The notes beneath the pieces are model-generated. The model worked only from the letters and a program-made list of their open reading frames with translations, was not told where the DNA came from and did no database searches. Positions 8,447-16,282 of a DNA stretch of 38,747 nt are shown piece by piece. Each line of letters starts with the position of its first letter. Within the stretch, counting starts at the first letter, position 1. Position numbers and translations under genes: made by a program. This DNA comes from Bacteroidaceae bacterium. GTDB lineage: Bacteria; Bacteroidota; Bacteroidia; Bacteroidales; Bacteroidaceae. The stretch spans positions 1 through 38,747 of the forward strand of contig JAFXEF010000006.1 of NCBI GenBank assembly GCA_017520935.1, in the 5' to 3' direction.

Positions 8447-10663
8447 ATGGAATTTATCAACTTTCCTCACTACCGCCAATTGGATTCCCGTGACTGCGGT
8501 GCCACCTGTCTGCGAATGATAGCCAAATATTACGGCAAGGAGTATCGGCTGAGCACTTTGCGTGAGTATGCTTTCCTATCGCGCGAAGGTTCATCGCTGA
8601 TGGGAGTGAGTGATGCTGCCGAGAAAATAGGATTTCGCACTACGGGAGTGAAGACGGGATTGCAGTATTTACAGAAACAGGCTCCTCTTCCCTGTATACT
8701 ACATTGGAATCAAGGCCATTATGTAGTATTGTACCGTATACGCAAACGACGTAGCGGTACGTGTTACTATATAGCCGACCCAGCATCGGCACTACTCACA
8801 TATCGCGAGGAGGAATTTAAGACACACTGGATAAGTACAAGACAGAATGGTGACACACGCGGTATTGCTCTTTTGCTGCAACCTGATACTGACTTCTATA
8901 ATCATCCCGATGAGAGGGCAAAGGTAGAAGGGCATGGCATAAGGCATTTTTTTCGTTATCTTTCGCCCTACAGGTGGCAATTGGGACAGTTGGTAACCTG
9001 TATGGTGATGTTTATGGTGTTGGGACTGATATTCCCGTTCCTCACCCAGTCGATAGTAGATGTCGGTATCCGTAACAGCAATTTAAACTTTGTAGTGCTG
9101 ATATTGGTGGCACAATGTATACTATCCTTTACGGATATGGGCATACGGTTCTTGCAAAACTGGATAGCCTTACACGTAAACACGCGGATAGACCTTGCAC
9201 TAATCTCGGACTTTTGGCGCAAACTGATGAATCTGCCTATCCGCTTCTTTGACACCAGAATGACGGGTGACCTCATGCAACGCATAGGCGATCATGGGCG
9301 CATCAGAGCTTTTCTGATGAACGACTCTATCAATATCGTCTTCTCTGCGGTAAGTTTCGTAATTTATAGTTGTCTGTTGGGGTATTACAACGGACTTCTC
9401 TTGCTTGTCTTTCTCGTAGGTCTCGGACTGAATGTGCTGTGGGTAGTCTCGTTTCTTCGCTATCGGCGTGAGTTGGACTGCAAGGCTTTTGAATTGCAGT
9501 CGCTCAACCGCAGTTGTGTGATACAACTGATACAGGGAATGCAAGAGATAAAGCTCAACAATGATGAGAAACACCGCCGATGGGAATGGGAAGAGCTGCA
9601 GGCACGCTTTTTCCACAACAATATGCGCGGACTGAAGATTGACCAGATAAAGCAAAGCGGTTCACAGTTGATAAACCGTACAACAAGCTTGATTGTATCA
9701 TTCATGGTGGCCAAGCAGGTTATCGATGGTGAGATGACGCTGGGTATGATGATGGCGCTCTCGTATATTATGGGACAAGTGAGTGGCCCTATAGGGAGCC
9801 TTTTGGGCTTTATCCATTCCTACCAGAACGCGAAGATAAGTTTAGAAAGGCTTAATGAGATACATTGCCAGGACGAAGAAGACGGCACGCAGTTGGAGTT
9901 GCGTACCGAGTTGCCCGAAGAGAGGGACTTGACGCTGAAGAATGTTTCGTTCAGTTACAGCGGTTCACCACGTGAATATGTACTCAAAGACGTTAATTTG
10001 CATATACCTGCCAACAAGACCACGGCTATTGTAGGCATGAGCGGCAGCGGTAAGACCACTATCATGAAATTGCTGCAAGGATTCTATGACCCACAGGAGG
10101 GCGATGTGAAAATCGGTGAGGTATCATTGCGCCGAGTCAACCCTCATCTGTGGCGCGATAAGGTAGGAGCTGTGATGCAAGATGGATTTCTGTTTTCTGA
10201 CACCATTGCCCGCAATATTGCCGTGGGTGAGGGGGAAATTGATAAGAGACGCCTACAAGAGGCTGTACGCATAGCCAATATAGAGGAGTTTATCGATAAG
10301 TTGCCTTTGGACTACAATACCAAAATAGGTATGGTGGGCAATGGGGTGAGCCAAGGCCAGCGACAGCGCATACTGATAGCGCGTGCCATATATAAGAATC
10401 CTGAATACCTGTTTTTCGATGAACCCACCAATGCATTGGACACCCGAAACGAGAAGGCCATCATGCAGAACCTGATGGAGTACTACAAGGACAGGACGGT
10501 AGTCATGTGTGCTCATAGACTCAGCACGATACGCTACGCTCATCAGATAGTAGTGCTGAAAGAGGGCAGAGTGGCAGAGGTTGGCAATCATGACGAACTG
10601 ATGGGGCGTAAGGGTGAGTATTACAAACTGGTGGAAAACCAATTGGAACTGGTGGAGGAGTAA
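8447..10663 (+). CDS. Peptidase-containing ABC transporter (C39, bacteriocin type)
   Basis: 738 residues from ATG 8447; a GTG at 8441 in the same frame is a weaker choice. The N-terminal C39 cysteine peptidase has C17 in QLDSRDCGATC, H91 in NQGHYVVLY and D111 in IADPAS, so the catalytic set is intact. A six-helix transmembrane domain spans about 165-440. The nucleotide-binding domain has Walker A GMSGSGKTT (near 530), a signature VSQGQRQR (near 631), Walker B YLFFDEPTNALD (near 653) and the H-loop CAHRLST. It would cut the leader of the peptide at 8067 after GG and export the core across the inner membrane. The short HlyD-like gene starts 18 bp after its stop. Confidence 0.95.
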   Translation: MEFINFPHYRQLDSRDCGATCLRMIAKYYGKEYRLSTLREYAFLSREGSSLMGVSDAAEKIGFRTTGVKTGLQYLQKQAPLPCILHWNQGHYVVLYRIRKRRSGTCYYIADPASALLTYREEEFKTHWISTRQNGDTRGIALLLQPDTDFYNHPDERAKVEGHGIRHFFRYLSPYRWQLGQLVTCMVMFMVLGLIFPFLTQSIVDVGIRNSNLNFVVLILVAQCILSFTDMGIRFLQNWIALHVNTRIDLALISDFWRKLMNLPIRFFDTRMTGDLMQRIGDHGRIRAFLMNDSINIVFSAVSFVIYSCLLGYYNGLLLLVFLVGLGLNVLWVVSFLRYRRELDCKAFELQSLNRSCVIQLIQGMQEIKLNNDEKHRRWEWEELQARFFHNNMRGLKIDQIKQSGSQLINRTTSLIVSFMVAKQVIDGEMTLGMMMALSYIMGQVSGPIGSLLGFIHSYQNAKISLERLNEIHCQDEEDGTQLELRTELPEERDLTLKNVSFSYSGSPREYVLKDVNLHIPANKTTAIVGMSGSGKTTIMKLLQGFYDPQEGDVKIGEVSLRRVNPHLWRDKVGAVMQDGFLFSDTIARNIAVGEGEIDKRRLQEAVRIANIEEFIDKLPLDYNTKIGMVGNGVSQGQRQRILIARAIYKNPEYLFFDEPTNALDTRNEKAIMQNLMEYYKDRTVVMCAHRLSTIRYAHQIVVLKEGRVAEVGNHDELMGRKGEYYKLVENQLELVEE

Positions 10664-10681
10664 TAAAGAAAGAATGTCGGT

Positions 10682-11196
10682 ATGAGACAAGATATAGAAT
10701 TGTATGAAGACGGGCAGGAACATGAGATTATCGGATATATACCTACAAGCTTGCAAAGATGGGGAATATATGTAATAGCTCTCTTTCTCTCGGTATTACT
10801 CATAGGAAACTGTTTTTTCAGTTATCCGGAAACATTGCGTGGAACTGTTGTCATCTATTGTCCCGGCGATTCAGCTGAGACAAAAGGGCTACTGAAACTT
10901 GCACATACAATGTGGGAGAGATTGTGTCTGGTGCTCGGGTAATGGTATTTACCGATGTCTATCCCGATGCGGAATATGGTTTCTTGGAGGGAAAAGTGAA
11001 GTGTATTCATGGTGTGCCCGATATGTCAGGCTATTATGACATAGATATTGAGTTTCCTGATGGCTTGGTTACGAGCCGAGGAATAAGACTGTCTGGCAAG
11101 CTACAATTGAACGGACAAGGTGAGGTCGTGCTGCGTGAGCAACGGTTGCTAGAGGTGCTGATAGAACCTATACGAATGATATCCAACTTAAAATAA
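10682..11196 (+). pseudogene. Very short HlyD-like membrane-fusion protein, frameshifted
   Basis: Frame 1 (10682-10942) has the N-terminal pattern of Bacteroidota HlyD proteins: an acidic start, IGYIPTSLQRWG, one transmembrane helix, then SYPETLRGTVVI. Frame 2 continues with a C-terminal beta domain: YNVGEIVSGARVMVF, VYPDAEYGFLEGKV, and ends LIEPIRMISNLK at 11196. The total of 515 bases is one short of a whole number of codons, and one added base near 10898 would join them into about 171 residues. Even repaired it is far shorter than normal HlyD (over 400 residues) and lacks the coiled-coil and lipoyl parts. It follows the exporter by 18 bp. A partner role in export is inferred from position. 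Confidence 0.6.
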
Positions 11197-11205
11197 TAAG
11201 TAAAA

Positions 11206-12057
11206 ATGAAACAGGCTATTTTGATTATGGCCCATAAGAACAGGCCACAGATAGAGAAACTTGTACGCTACTTTGATGGGCAGTGTGATATATTTATTCA
11301 TATCGACAAGAAGTCTAAAGCACTGACGGCCGAGGATGACAAGGTTTTGGCATCCTTGCCCGGTGTTGTTCAGGTGAGCCGCAAGATTGCAGTACATTGG
11401 GGTGGCTTCAGCCTGTTGCGTTGTCAGCTGTATCTGCTCGAACAGGCCATGAGACATTCTGACTGTCGTTATATTCATTTGTTGAGTGCACAGGACTATC
11501 CTTTGCAGCCATTGGTGAAATTCTTGCGCTTCTTCGATATGGCCGACAAGGAATATATTGGCGGGACGCATCTTCCTGCCCCCAACTGGGACAACAATAC
11601 TTACAAGCGATTTCAATACTACTTCTTTACTGATTGGTTCAAGTTCTCCACTCCCAAGCAGGTAAAATGGATGTGGGACTTTGCCGAAAGACAAAGGAAA
11701 TGGGGTATAATACGTCGGTTTCCGAAGCAAGTAGAACATTTGTACGGAGGTTCTGGATGGTTCTCACTGACACGCACCTGTACGGAGGCTTTGCTGGATT
11801 ACACAAAGAAGCACCCGGCATTGCTGCGTAGATACAAGTATACTTTTGTGCCCGATGAAATGTATATCCATACGCTTGTTTGGAACATCGATTTCCCATA
11901 CAAGAAGATGGGATATACCAATTATCGTTATATTCATTGGGCAAAACAAGGTGATAGTCACCCCGTGAACTTTGATGAATCGTATCTGCACGAGTTGTCC
12001 TCTACGGAAGCTTTCTTTGCACGCAAATACGAATATCCACCTGTGAACGATTGGTAG
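11206..12057 (+). CDS. GT14 (core-2/I-branching type) glycosyltransferase
   Basis: 283 residues. The start MKQAILIMAHKNRPQIEKLV, then CDIFIHIDKKS, VHWGGFSLLRCQLYLLEQA, YIHLLSAQDYPLQP and YGGSGWFSLTR match the Branch family (beta-1,6-N-acetylglucosaminyltransferase-like, PF02485), with VPDEMYIHTLV near the C-terminus. Length is normal for the bacterial members. No membrane segment is visible, so it is probably cytoplasmic. It starts 9 bp after the HlyD-like gene and overlaps or touches the methyltransferase, so it belongs to the island transcript. It could add sugars to the peptide's Ser-rich tail or to a surface glycan; the sequence does not decide this. Confidence 0.85.
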   Translation: MKQAILIMAHKNRPQIEKLVRYFDGQCDIFIHIDKKSKALTAEDDKVLASLPGVVQVSRKIAVHWGGFSLLRCQLYLLEQAMRHSDCRYIHLLSAQDYPLQPLVKFLRFFDMADKEYIGGTHLPAPNWDNNTYKRFQYYFFTDWFKFSTPKQVKWMWDFAERQRKWGIIRRFPKQVEHLYGGSGWFSLTRTCTEALLDYTKKHPALLRRYKYTFVPDEMYIHTLVWNIDFPYKKMGYTNYRYIHWAKQGDSHPVNFDESYLHELSSTEAFFARKYEYPPVNDW

Positions 12058-12074
12058 AACTGACCGATAAGTAT

Positions 12075-12668
12075 ATGCTTACCTCTGAGGAACTAACATC
12101 TACGGAAACAGGAGCATGGACTACTCATACCTTTGTGAAGCACTTTTACGATGGTGGTCTGGCTCAGGGTATCATAAAGCTGTGCAAAATCTGTGAGGTG
12201 AAGGATGTGATAGATCTTGGGTGCGGTCCAGGATGGTATGTCACAGCCCTTAGGAAGAAGCATATCCCTACAGTTGGCTATGATGGAAATCCTAATACCA
12301 CAGAACTTTCTCAATTGTTAGCCGAACAAGCTGAATATCCTTGCGAGCAGGCCGACCTTACTGACGAACTGATGCCTGAAGAGCCGTATGATATGGTGTT
12401 GTGCCTGTCTGTGGGAGAGTATATCCCAGAGCATTACGAAGAACAGGTATGGGGAAATCTAAGCAATGTCACAGGGAAATATTTAGTACTTAGTTGGGGG
12501 ACCCCTAAATACCTTGCCGAGGGTACAATTAACCTACGTCCCGAGGAATATATTATCGAAAAAGCTGCAATGCATGGTCTGAAAGTCGATAAGTTGGCAA
12601 CACAAATATTGCGTGACCATTCGTGGTTACAGCGTTATAAAGATACGGTATTAGTGTTGTGTAAATGA
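12075..12668 (+). CDS. Class I SAM-dependent methyltransferase
   Basis: 197 residues from ATG 12075. A TTG at 12051, overlapping the stop of the glycosyltransferase gene by 7 bases, would add eight residues and allow translational coupling. Motif I is VIDLGCGPGWYV, followed by an acidic residue after strand 2 (TVGYDGNPN), a motif-II-like EPYDMVLCLSVGEYI and the post-motif LVLSWGTPKYLAEG. The fold is clear but the substrate is not. By position it may act on the peptide, its sugar or a related small molecule. Confidence 0.8.
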   Translation: MLTSEELTSTETGAWTTHTFVKHFYDGGLAQGIIKLCKICEVKDVIDLGCGPGWYVTALRKKHIPTVGYDGNPNTTELSQLLAEQAEYPCEQADLTDELMPEEPYDMVLCLSVGEYIPEHYEEQVWGNLSNVTGKYLVLSWGTPKYLAEGTINLRPEEYIIEKAAMHGLKVDKLATQILRDHSWLQRYKDTVLVLCK

Positions 12669-12741
12669 TTCATCAGCAATATCATATTGTGCTTTTATCA
12701 AAATTGAAAATGTCTTGTTGAACCATAAATACAAAACCACA

Positions 12742-13230
12742 ATGAAAAAAAGAGAATTACCGGAGCTGCACGACTACAGCGAGGATGTGGAGGAACTGAT
12801 GGACCGCATACCTTCGCGGAGGGTACGCTGGGGACTGGGTATCATCTTCGGATTGCTGGTGGCGTTCATCATCGCCAGCTGCTTCATCCGCTGCCCCAAG
12901 TACTTGTGGGTGGAGTCGCGGATGGAGCATGTGTATGACGACTCATTCGGCGTACGCCTCACGGGCGTGGCCTTCATCAAGGATCAGGACATGTGGAAGC
13001 TGGAGGTGGGGATGCCCATCCTGTACCGCTACATCCAGGGGGAGTTTAAGGCATACATCGCCGACCTCACTCCCAAGTACGACCCGCTGATGAGGATGAA
13101 GAGTGTGAAGATCTGCTTCGAACCCGACGAGAAGGTGCACCCCATGTTCATCAACACCTATGGTGTGCTGGGACGGGTGAGGCTGGAGAACCCTACACTG
13201 TTTGAGAAACTGTTTGTGAGGGAGAAATAG
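12742..13230 (+). CDS. Short single-pass HlyD-like membrane protein
   Basis: 162 residues from ATG 12742 in AATGAAAAAAAGAG; in-frame TTG codons upstream are less likely starts. An acidic N-terminus (ELPELHDYSEDVEELMDRIP) is followed by RRVRWGLGIIFGLLVAFIIA, one transmembrane helix, and a small periplasmic beta domain ending FEKLFVREK. The layout repeats that of the gene at 10682 (acidic start, RW at the helix, short beta domain), so the two look like distant paralogues of a trimmed membrane-fusion protein. Its codon use (many CGC, CTG, GTG) is clearly more GC-rich than the radical SAM and receptor genes upstream, suggesting a different origin. No exact family is recognised. Confidence 0.55.
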   Translation: MKKRELPELHDYSEDVEELMDRIPSRRVRWGLGIIFGLLVAFIIASCFIRCPKYLWVESRMEHVYDDSFGVRLTGVAFIKDQDMWKLEVGMPILYRYIQGEFKAYIADLTPKYDPLMRMKSVKICFEPDEKVHPMFINTYGVLGRVRLENPTLFEKLFVREK

Positions 13231-13261
13231 TACTTAGTATGGGAAATTTTGTACTAAGTAC
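13230..13261 (+). terminator. Perfect 10-bp inverted repeat closing the island
   Basis: GTACTTAGTA (13230-13239) and TACTAAGTAC (13252-13261) flank a 12-base loop that ends TTTTG. It overlaps the stop of the last island gene and could act as a terminator or protein-binding palindrome; there is no U tract after it. Confidence 0.45.
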
Positions 13262-13400
13262 TATTCCAGACTGCTCATTCTCAACCAGGTACTCGAAGAT
13301 CAGTTGTACTTACCGCTTGGTGAAGTGGCGGTCATTGACGCGGTAGCCCGTAACAAGTAGCACGGAAAGTGAGGATCCTGGATTTCGTAACTTTACACTG
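13262..13400 (-). pseudogene. Possible gene remnant on the minus strand
   Basis: Read on the minus strand, this stretch gives LLVTGYRVNDRHFTKR, a stop, then VQLIFEYLVENEQSGI in the same frame, with no start codon or SD nearby. It has a natural protein look and may be the tail of a lost gene. I do not recognise the family. Confidence 0.25.
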
Positions 13401-13451
13401 TCATTTTGAGACTTGCAGCCCCAAAGCGAACCACTGCTATATGAATGAAAT

Positions 13452-13477
13452 AAAAAAGCCCAAGATACCTTGGGCTT
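13452..13477 (-). terminator. Intrinsic terminator of tRNA-fMet
   Basis: GCCCAAG (13458-13464) and CTTGGGC (13469-13475) form a perfect 7-bp stem with a 4-base loop. On the minus strand it is followed by six U residues (A tract 13452-13457). It lies 8 bases after the tRNA 3' end. Confidence 0.9.
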
Positions 13478-13483
13478 CTGTAG

Positions 13484-13555
<72 letters not shown>

Positions 13556-13569
13556 ATGTTTTGACGATG

Positions 13570-13600
13570 CAAAGGTAGTGCATTTTCTTGATATAACAAA
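13570..13600 (-). promoter_or_regulatory. Promoter of tRNA-fMet
   Basis: On the minus strand, TTTG (13600-13597) is followed after 19 bases by TACCTTTG (13577-13570). This matches the Bacteroidota consensus and would place the start site a few bases downstream, about 10 bases before the tRNA. Confidence 0.75.
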
Positions 13601-13661
13601 CTTTTTTGCGGCTTTTTTCTCTTTTTATTGCAGCTACCCCTTTTGGCATGATAAATTTTTG

Positions 13662-13669
13662 TACTTTTG
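13662..13669 (+). promoter_or_regulatory. -7 element TACTTTTG upstream of the TetR gene
   Basis: TACTTTTG ends only 8 bases before the ATG at 13678. If it is used, the mRNA would have almost no leader. A TTTG at the standard -33 distance is not clear; one at 16 bases is possible. Confidence 0.45.
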
Positions 13670-13677
13670 TATCCGTT

Positions 13678-14271
13678 ATGAGTGCTACAGTAAACAAAAC
13701 AACGAATATTCTGATTGAGGCTGCGCGGGTTCTCTTTACTCGTAATGGCTATGATCATACGACGATGACTGACATTGCTCGCGAAGCAAAGAAGGGACGA
13801 CGTACGCTCTATGTGCATTTCCCAAGCAAGGAGGTGCTGCTCCGTCGTGTTATTGAGATGGAGCTTACCAAGATTCTTGATGTGCTGCGTGCCATTGCCG
13901 ACAAGGATATATCTGCCGACAAGAAGATTATGGAATTTGTTTTCAGCAGACTCAATAATGTGCGCCACACGATTTTCCGTAACGGTTCGCTTCGTGCTGA
14001 CTTCACCCGTTTTTACCTTACAATCGATAGTATACGCCGTAAGTACGATAAGTTTGAGATAAACCTTATCCGGGGTATTCTCATTGAGGGACGCGAGCAG
14101 GGTATCTTTCGCTTTGATGATCCTGATGTGATGGCTGCGATTATCCATTATAGTATCAAGGGGTTGGAATCACCGTATGTGCGTGGTCAGGTTGCCGGTA
14201 ATGTGGACGTGCGGATACTTGAGCGTCATGCCCGTCAGGTGATATTGCGAGGGTTAGGGATGAATATCTGA
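13678..14271 (+). CDS. TetR/AcrR family transcriptional regulator
   Basis: 197 residues. The N-terminal HTH is textbook: ILIEAARVLFTRNGYDHTTM, TDIAREAKKGRRTLYVHF, then PSKEVLLRRVIE. The C-terminal part is all-helical and is the ligand-binding/dimer domain. The start is ATG 13678; the next Met is inside the HTH. The gene stands alone, divergent from tRNA-fMet, with an RluA-type synthase 64 bp downstream on the same strand. Its target and ligand cannot be told from sequence. Confidence 0.9.
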   Translation: MSATVNKTTNILIEAARVLFTRNGYDHTTMTDIAREAKKGRRTLYVHFPSKEVLLRRVIEMELTKILDVLRAIADKDISADKKIMEFVFSRLNNVRHTIFRNGSLRADFTRFYLTIDSIRRKYDKFEINLIRGILIEGREQGIFRFDDPDVMAAIIHYSIKGLESPYVRGQVAGNVDVRILERHARQVILRGLGMNI

Positions 14272-14335
14272 GCATTAAACGGTTGACGTTTAACGATGAA
14301 CGATTATTAGAGGTAATGAAAACGGAGTAGAAAAA

Positions 14336-15016
14336 GTGGATATACTATACGAAGATAATCATATAATTATAGTCAATAAGGCCTCTTCGGAGATTGTGCA
14401 GGGTGACAAAACGGGTGATATGCCATTGTCGGAGATGGTAAAGGCTTATATCAAGGAAAAATTTGCCAAGCCAGGTGCTGTATTCCTTGGTGTGGTACAC
14501 CGTCTCGATCGTCCTGTCAGTGGGGTGGTGGTGTTTGCCCGTACCAGCAAGGCGCTGGAACGACTCAACGCCATGTTCCGTGAGGGAGGACGCATTCAGA
14601 AGACCTATTGGGCTATCGTCAAGAATCGTCCTATGGAGCCGGAGACAGAATTGGTGCACTATCTCGTGCGTAACGAGCAGCAGAACAAATCGTATGCTTA
14701 CTCTTCGGAGCGTGTCGGTGCGAAACGCTCGGTTCTCAGTTATCGTCTTCTTGCGAGCATGAATAACTATCACTTGCTTGAAGTGACTCTACAGACGGGA
14801 CGTCATCATCAGATACGTTGTCAGTTAGCTAAGATAGGCTCTCCCATAAAAGGGGATCTCAAGTATGGTGCCGAGCGCTCCAACCCTGATGGTAGTATCA
14901 GCCTCCATGCCCGTCGTATCCGTTTCGAGCATCCGGTGTCAAAGGTGATGATTGATGTGGTGGCTCCTGTGCCTGACGATAGCTTGTGGCATAGCGCGGA
15001 AGCTATGGCGAAATAG
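14336..15016 (+). CDS. RluA-family pseudouridine synthase
   Basis: 226 residues. Catalytic aspartate in HRLDRPVSGVVVFART, the conserved KTYWAIVKN and LLEVTLQTGRHHQIRCQLA blocks, and the final GSISLHARRIRFEHP are all present. No S4 domain precedes the catalytic part, so it is a short RluA/RluC-like form; the target uridine (rRNA or tRNA) is unknown. The start is GTG at 14336, backed by GGAG at 14324-14327 at 8-base spacing; no in-frame ATG fits. The 64-bp gap to the TetR gene may allow co-transcription. Confidence 0.9.
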   Translation: MDILYEDNHIIIVNKASSEIVQGDKTGDMPLSEMVKAYIKEKFAKPGAVFLGVVHRLDRPVSGVVVFARTSKALERLNAMFREGGRIQKTYWAIVKNRPMEPETELVHYLVRNEQQNKSYAYSSERVGAKRSVLSYRLLASMNNYHLLEVTLQTGRHHQIRCQLAKIGSPIKGDLKYGAERSNPDGSISLHARRIRFEHPVSKVMIDVVAPVPDDSLWHSAEAMAK

Positions 15017-15043
15017 CTTCCCTTCTCTGCTGTAGGCTGATTC

Positions 15044-16282
15044 TTATCTTTCCTTTTTCTTGTAATATAGTATGCTGCAATTCTTCTTGAGGAAGATCTT
15101 GCTGGCTACTCGCTTGATGTCGTGTGCTGTCACGGAGCAGTAGCGTCGTAGCTCGTCGGCAAGTGTCAGGTCTTGTCCTATGAGTTCCATCTGAGCCAGG
15201 TTGATGGCACGGTTGAGGTAGTTGATGTTGTTGAAGGTGCGCTCTGACTCTGAGCGGTTGCGTACTTTGCTCAGTTCCTCTTCGTCTGTTGGCTGTGTCT
15301 TCAGTGTTTGCAGTTCTTTCCATATAGCCTCTTCCGCCATTTCACAGGTAACACCTTCGGTCAAGCGTCCCATAATGAAAATCAGGCCGGGGGCTATGCT
15401 GCCTTGTATATAGGCATCTATTGAGATGAACAGCTTGTCGCGATGCACGAGGTGTTGTATAAGGCGGCTCGACTGGCCGGCAGCAAGCAGGTCGGTGATG
15501 AGATCGCAGACGTGATAGTCGGGGCTTTTTCGGTCGGCCATGTGGAAAGCCATCACAAGCATATGGGAGGGGATATGGCGATGTACTGTACGACGACGGA
15601 GGCGTGTCTGGACTGGTTCGTCAAGAGAAATGTGTGGGGAATTCGTGGAGTTTGATGCTATTGGGCCAAACCATTTCTTGCTGAGCCTTACCGTTTCGTC
15701 GAAACTGATACTACCCACCACTGCGAGAATGGCATTTCTGGGGGTATAGTGGCGGTGGTAGAAGTCCATCATGTCGGTTAGTGTGGCACGCTCAATATGT
15801 TCGATACATTGCCCTATGGTAGGCCAACGGTAAGGGTGCACCTTGTAGGCCATAGGACGTATGAGGTGCTGCACGTCGCCGTATGGACGGTTGAGATGGC
15901 GTTGCTTGAACTCCTCAATGACGACACCTTTCTGTGTCTCTACGCTCTCTTCGGTGAGTGCGAGGCCAAGCATACGGTCTGACTCGAGCCAGAAGGCGGT
16001 CTCTATATTGCTTTTGGGTAGGGTGATGTAGTAGTTGGTGAGATCGTTATTGGTCCACGCATTGTTTTCTCCTCCGGCGAGTTGTACATGGGTGTCGTAG
16101 TCGGGGATGTTGATGGAACCTTCGAACATCAAGTGCTCAAGCAGATGGGCATAGCCTGTGTGTTCGGGATCTTCGTTGCGTGCTCCTACATTATATAGTA
16201 TGTTCACCGCTACCATCTGGGTAGTGGTGTCTTCGTAGTGTACGATACGCAGACCGTTGTCGAGGGTATGGCGGTTGATCAT
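15044..16282 (-). CDS. M16 family zinc metallopeptidase
   Basis: 412 residues, with the inverted zinc motif HxxEH at H46-LLE-H50 and the third ligand expected at E123/E124 in GVVIEEFKQ. It is preceded by the typical VAVNILYNVGARNED and followed by GGENNAWTNNDLTNYY. The second half is the inactive M16 domain. No signal peptide is seen, so a cytoplasmic or unassigned location is likely. The ATG at 16282 overlaps the cyclophilin stop by four bases (ATGA), so the two are translationally coupled. Confidence 0.92.
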   Translation of the reverse strand: MINRHTLDNGLRIVHYEDTTTQMVAVNILYNVGARNEDPEHTGYAHLLEHLMFEGSINIPDYDTHVQLAGGENNAWTNNDLTNYYITLPKSNIETAFWLESDRMLGLALTEESVETQKGVVIEEFKQRHLNRPYGDVQHLIRPMAYKVHPYRWPTIGQCIEHIERATLTDMMDFYHRHYTPRNAILAVVGSISFDETVRLSKKWFGPIASNSTNSPHISLDEPVQTRLRRRTVHRHIPSHMLVMAFHMADRKSPDYHVCDLITDLLAAGQSSRLIQHLVHRDKLFISIDAYIQGSIAPGLIFIMGRLTEGVTCEMAEEAIWKELQTLKTQPTDEEELSKVRNRSESERTFNNINYLNRAINLAQMELIGQDLTLADELRRYCSVTAHDIKRVASKIFLKKNCSILYYKKKER

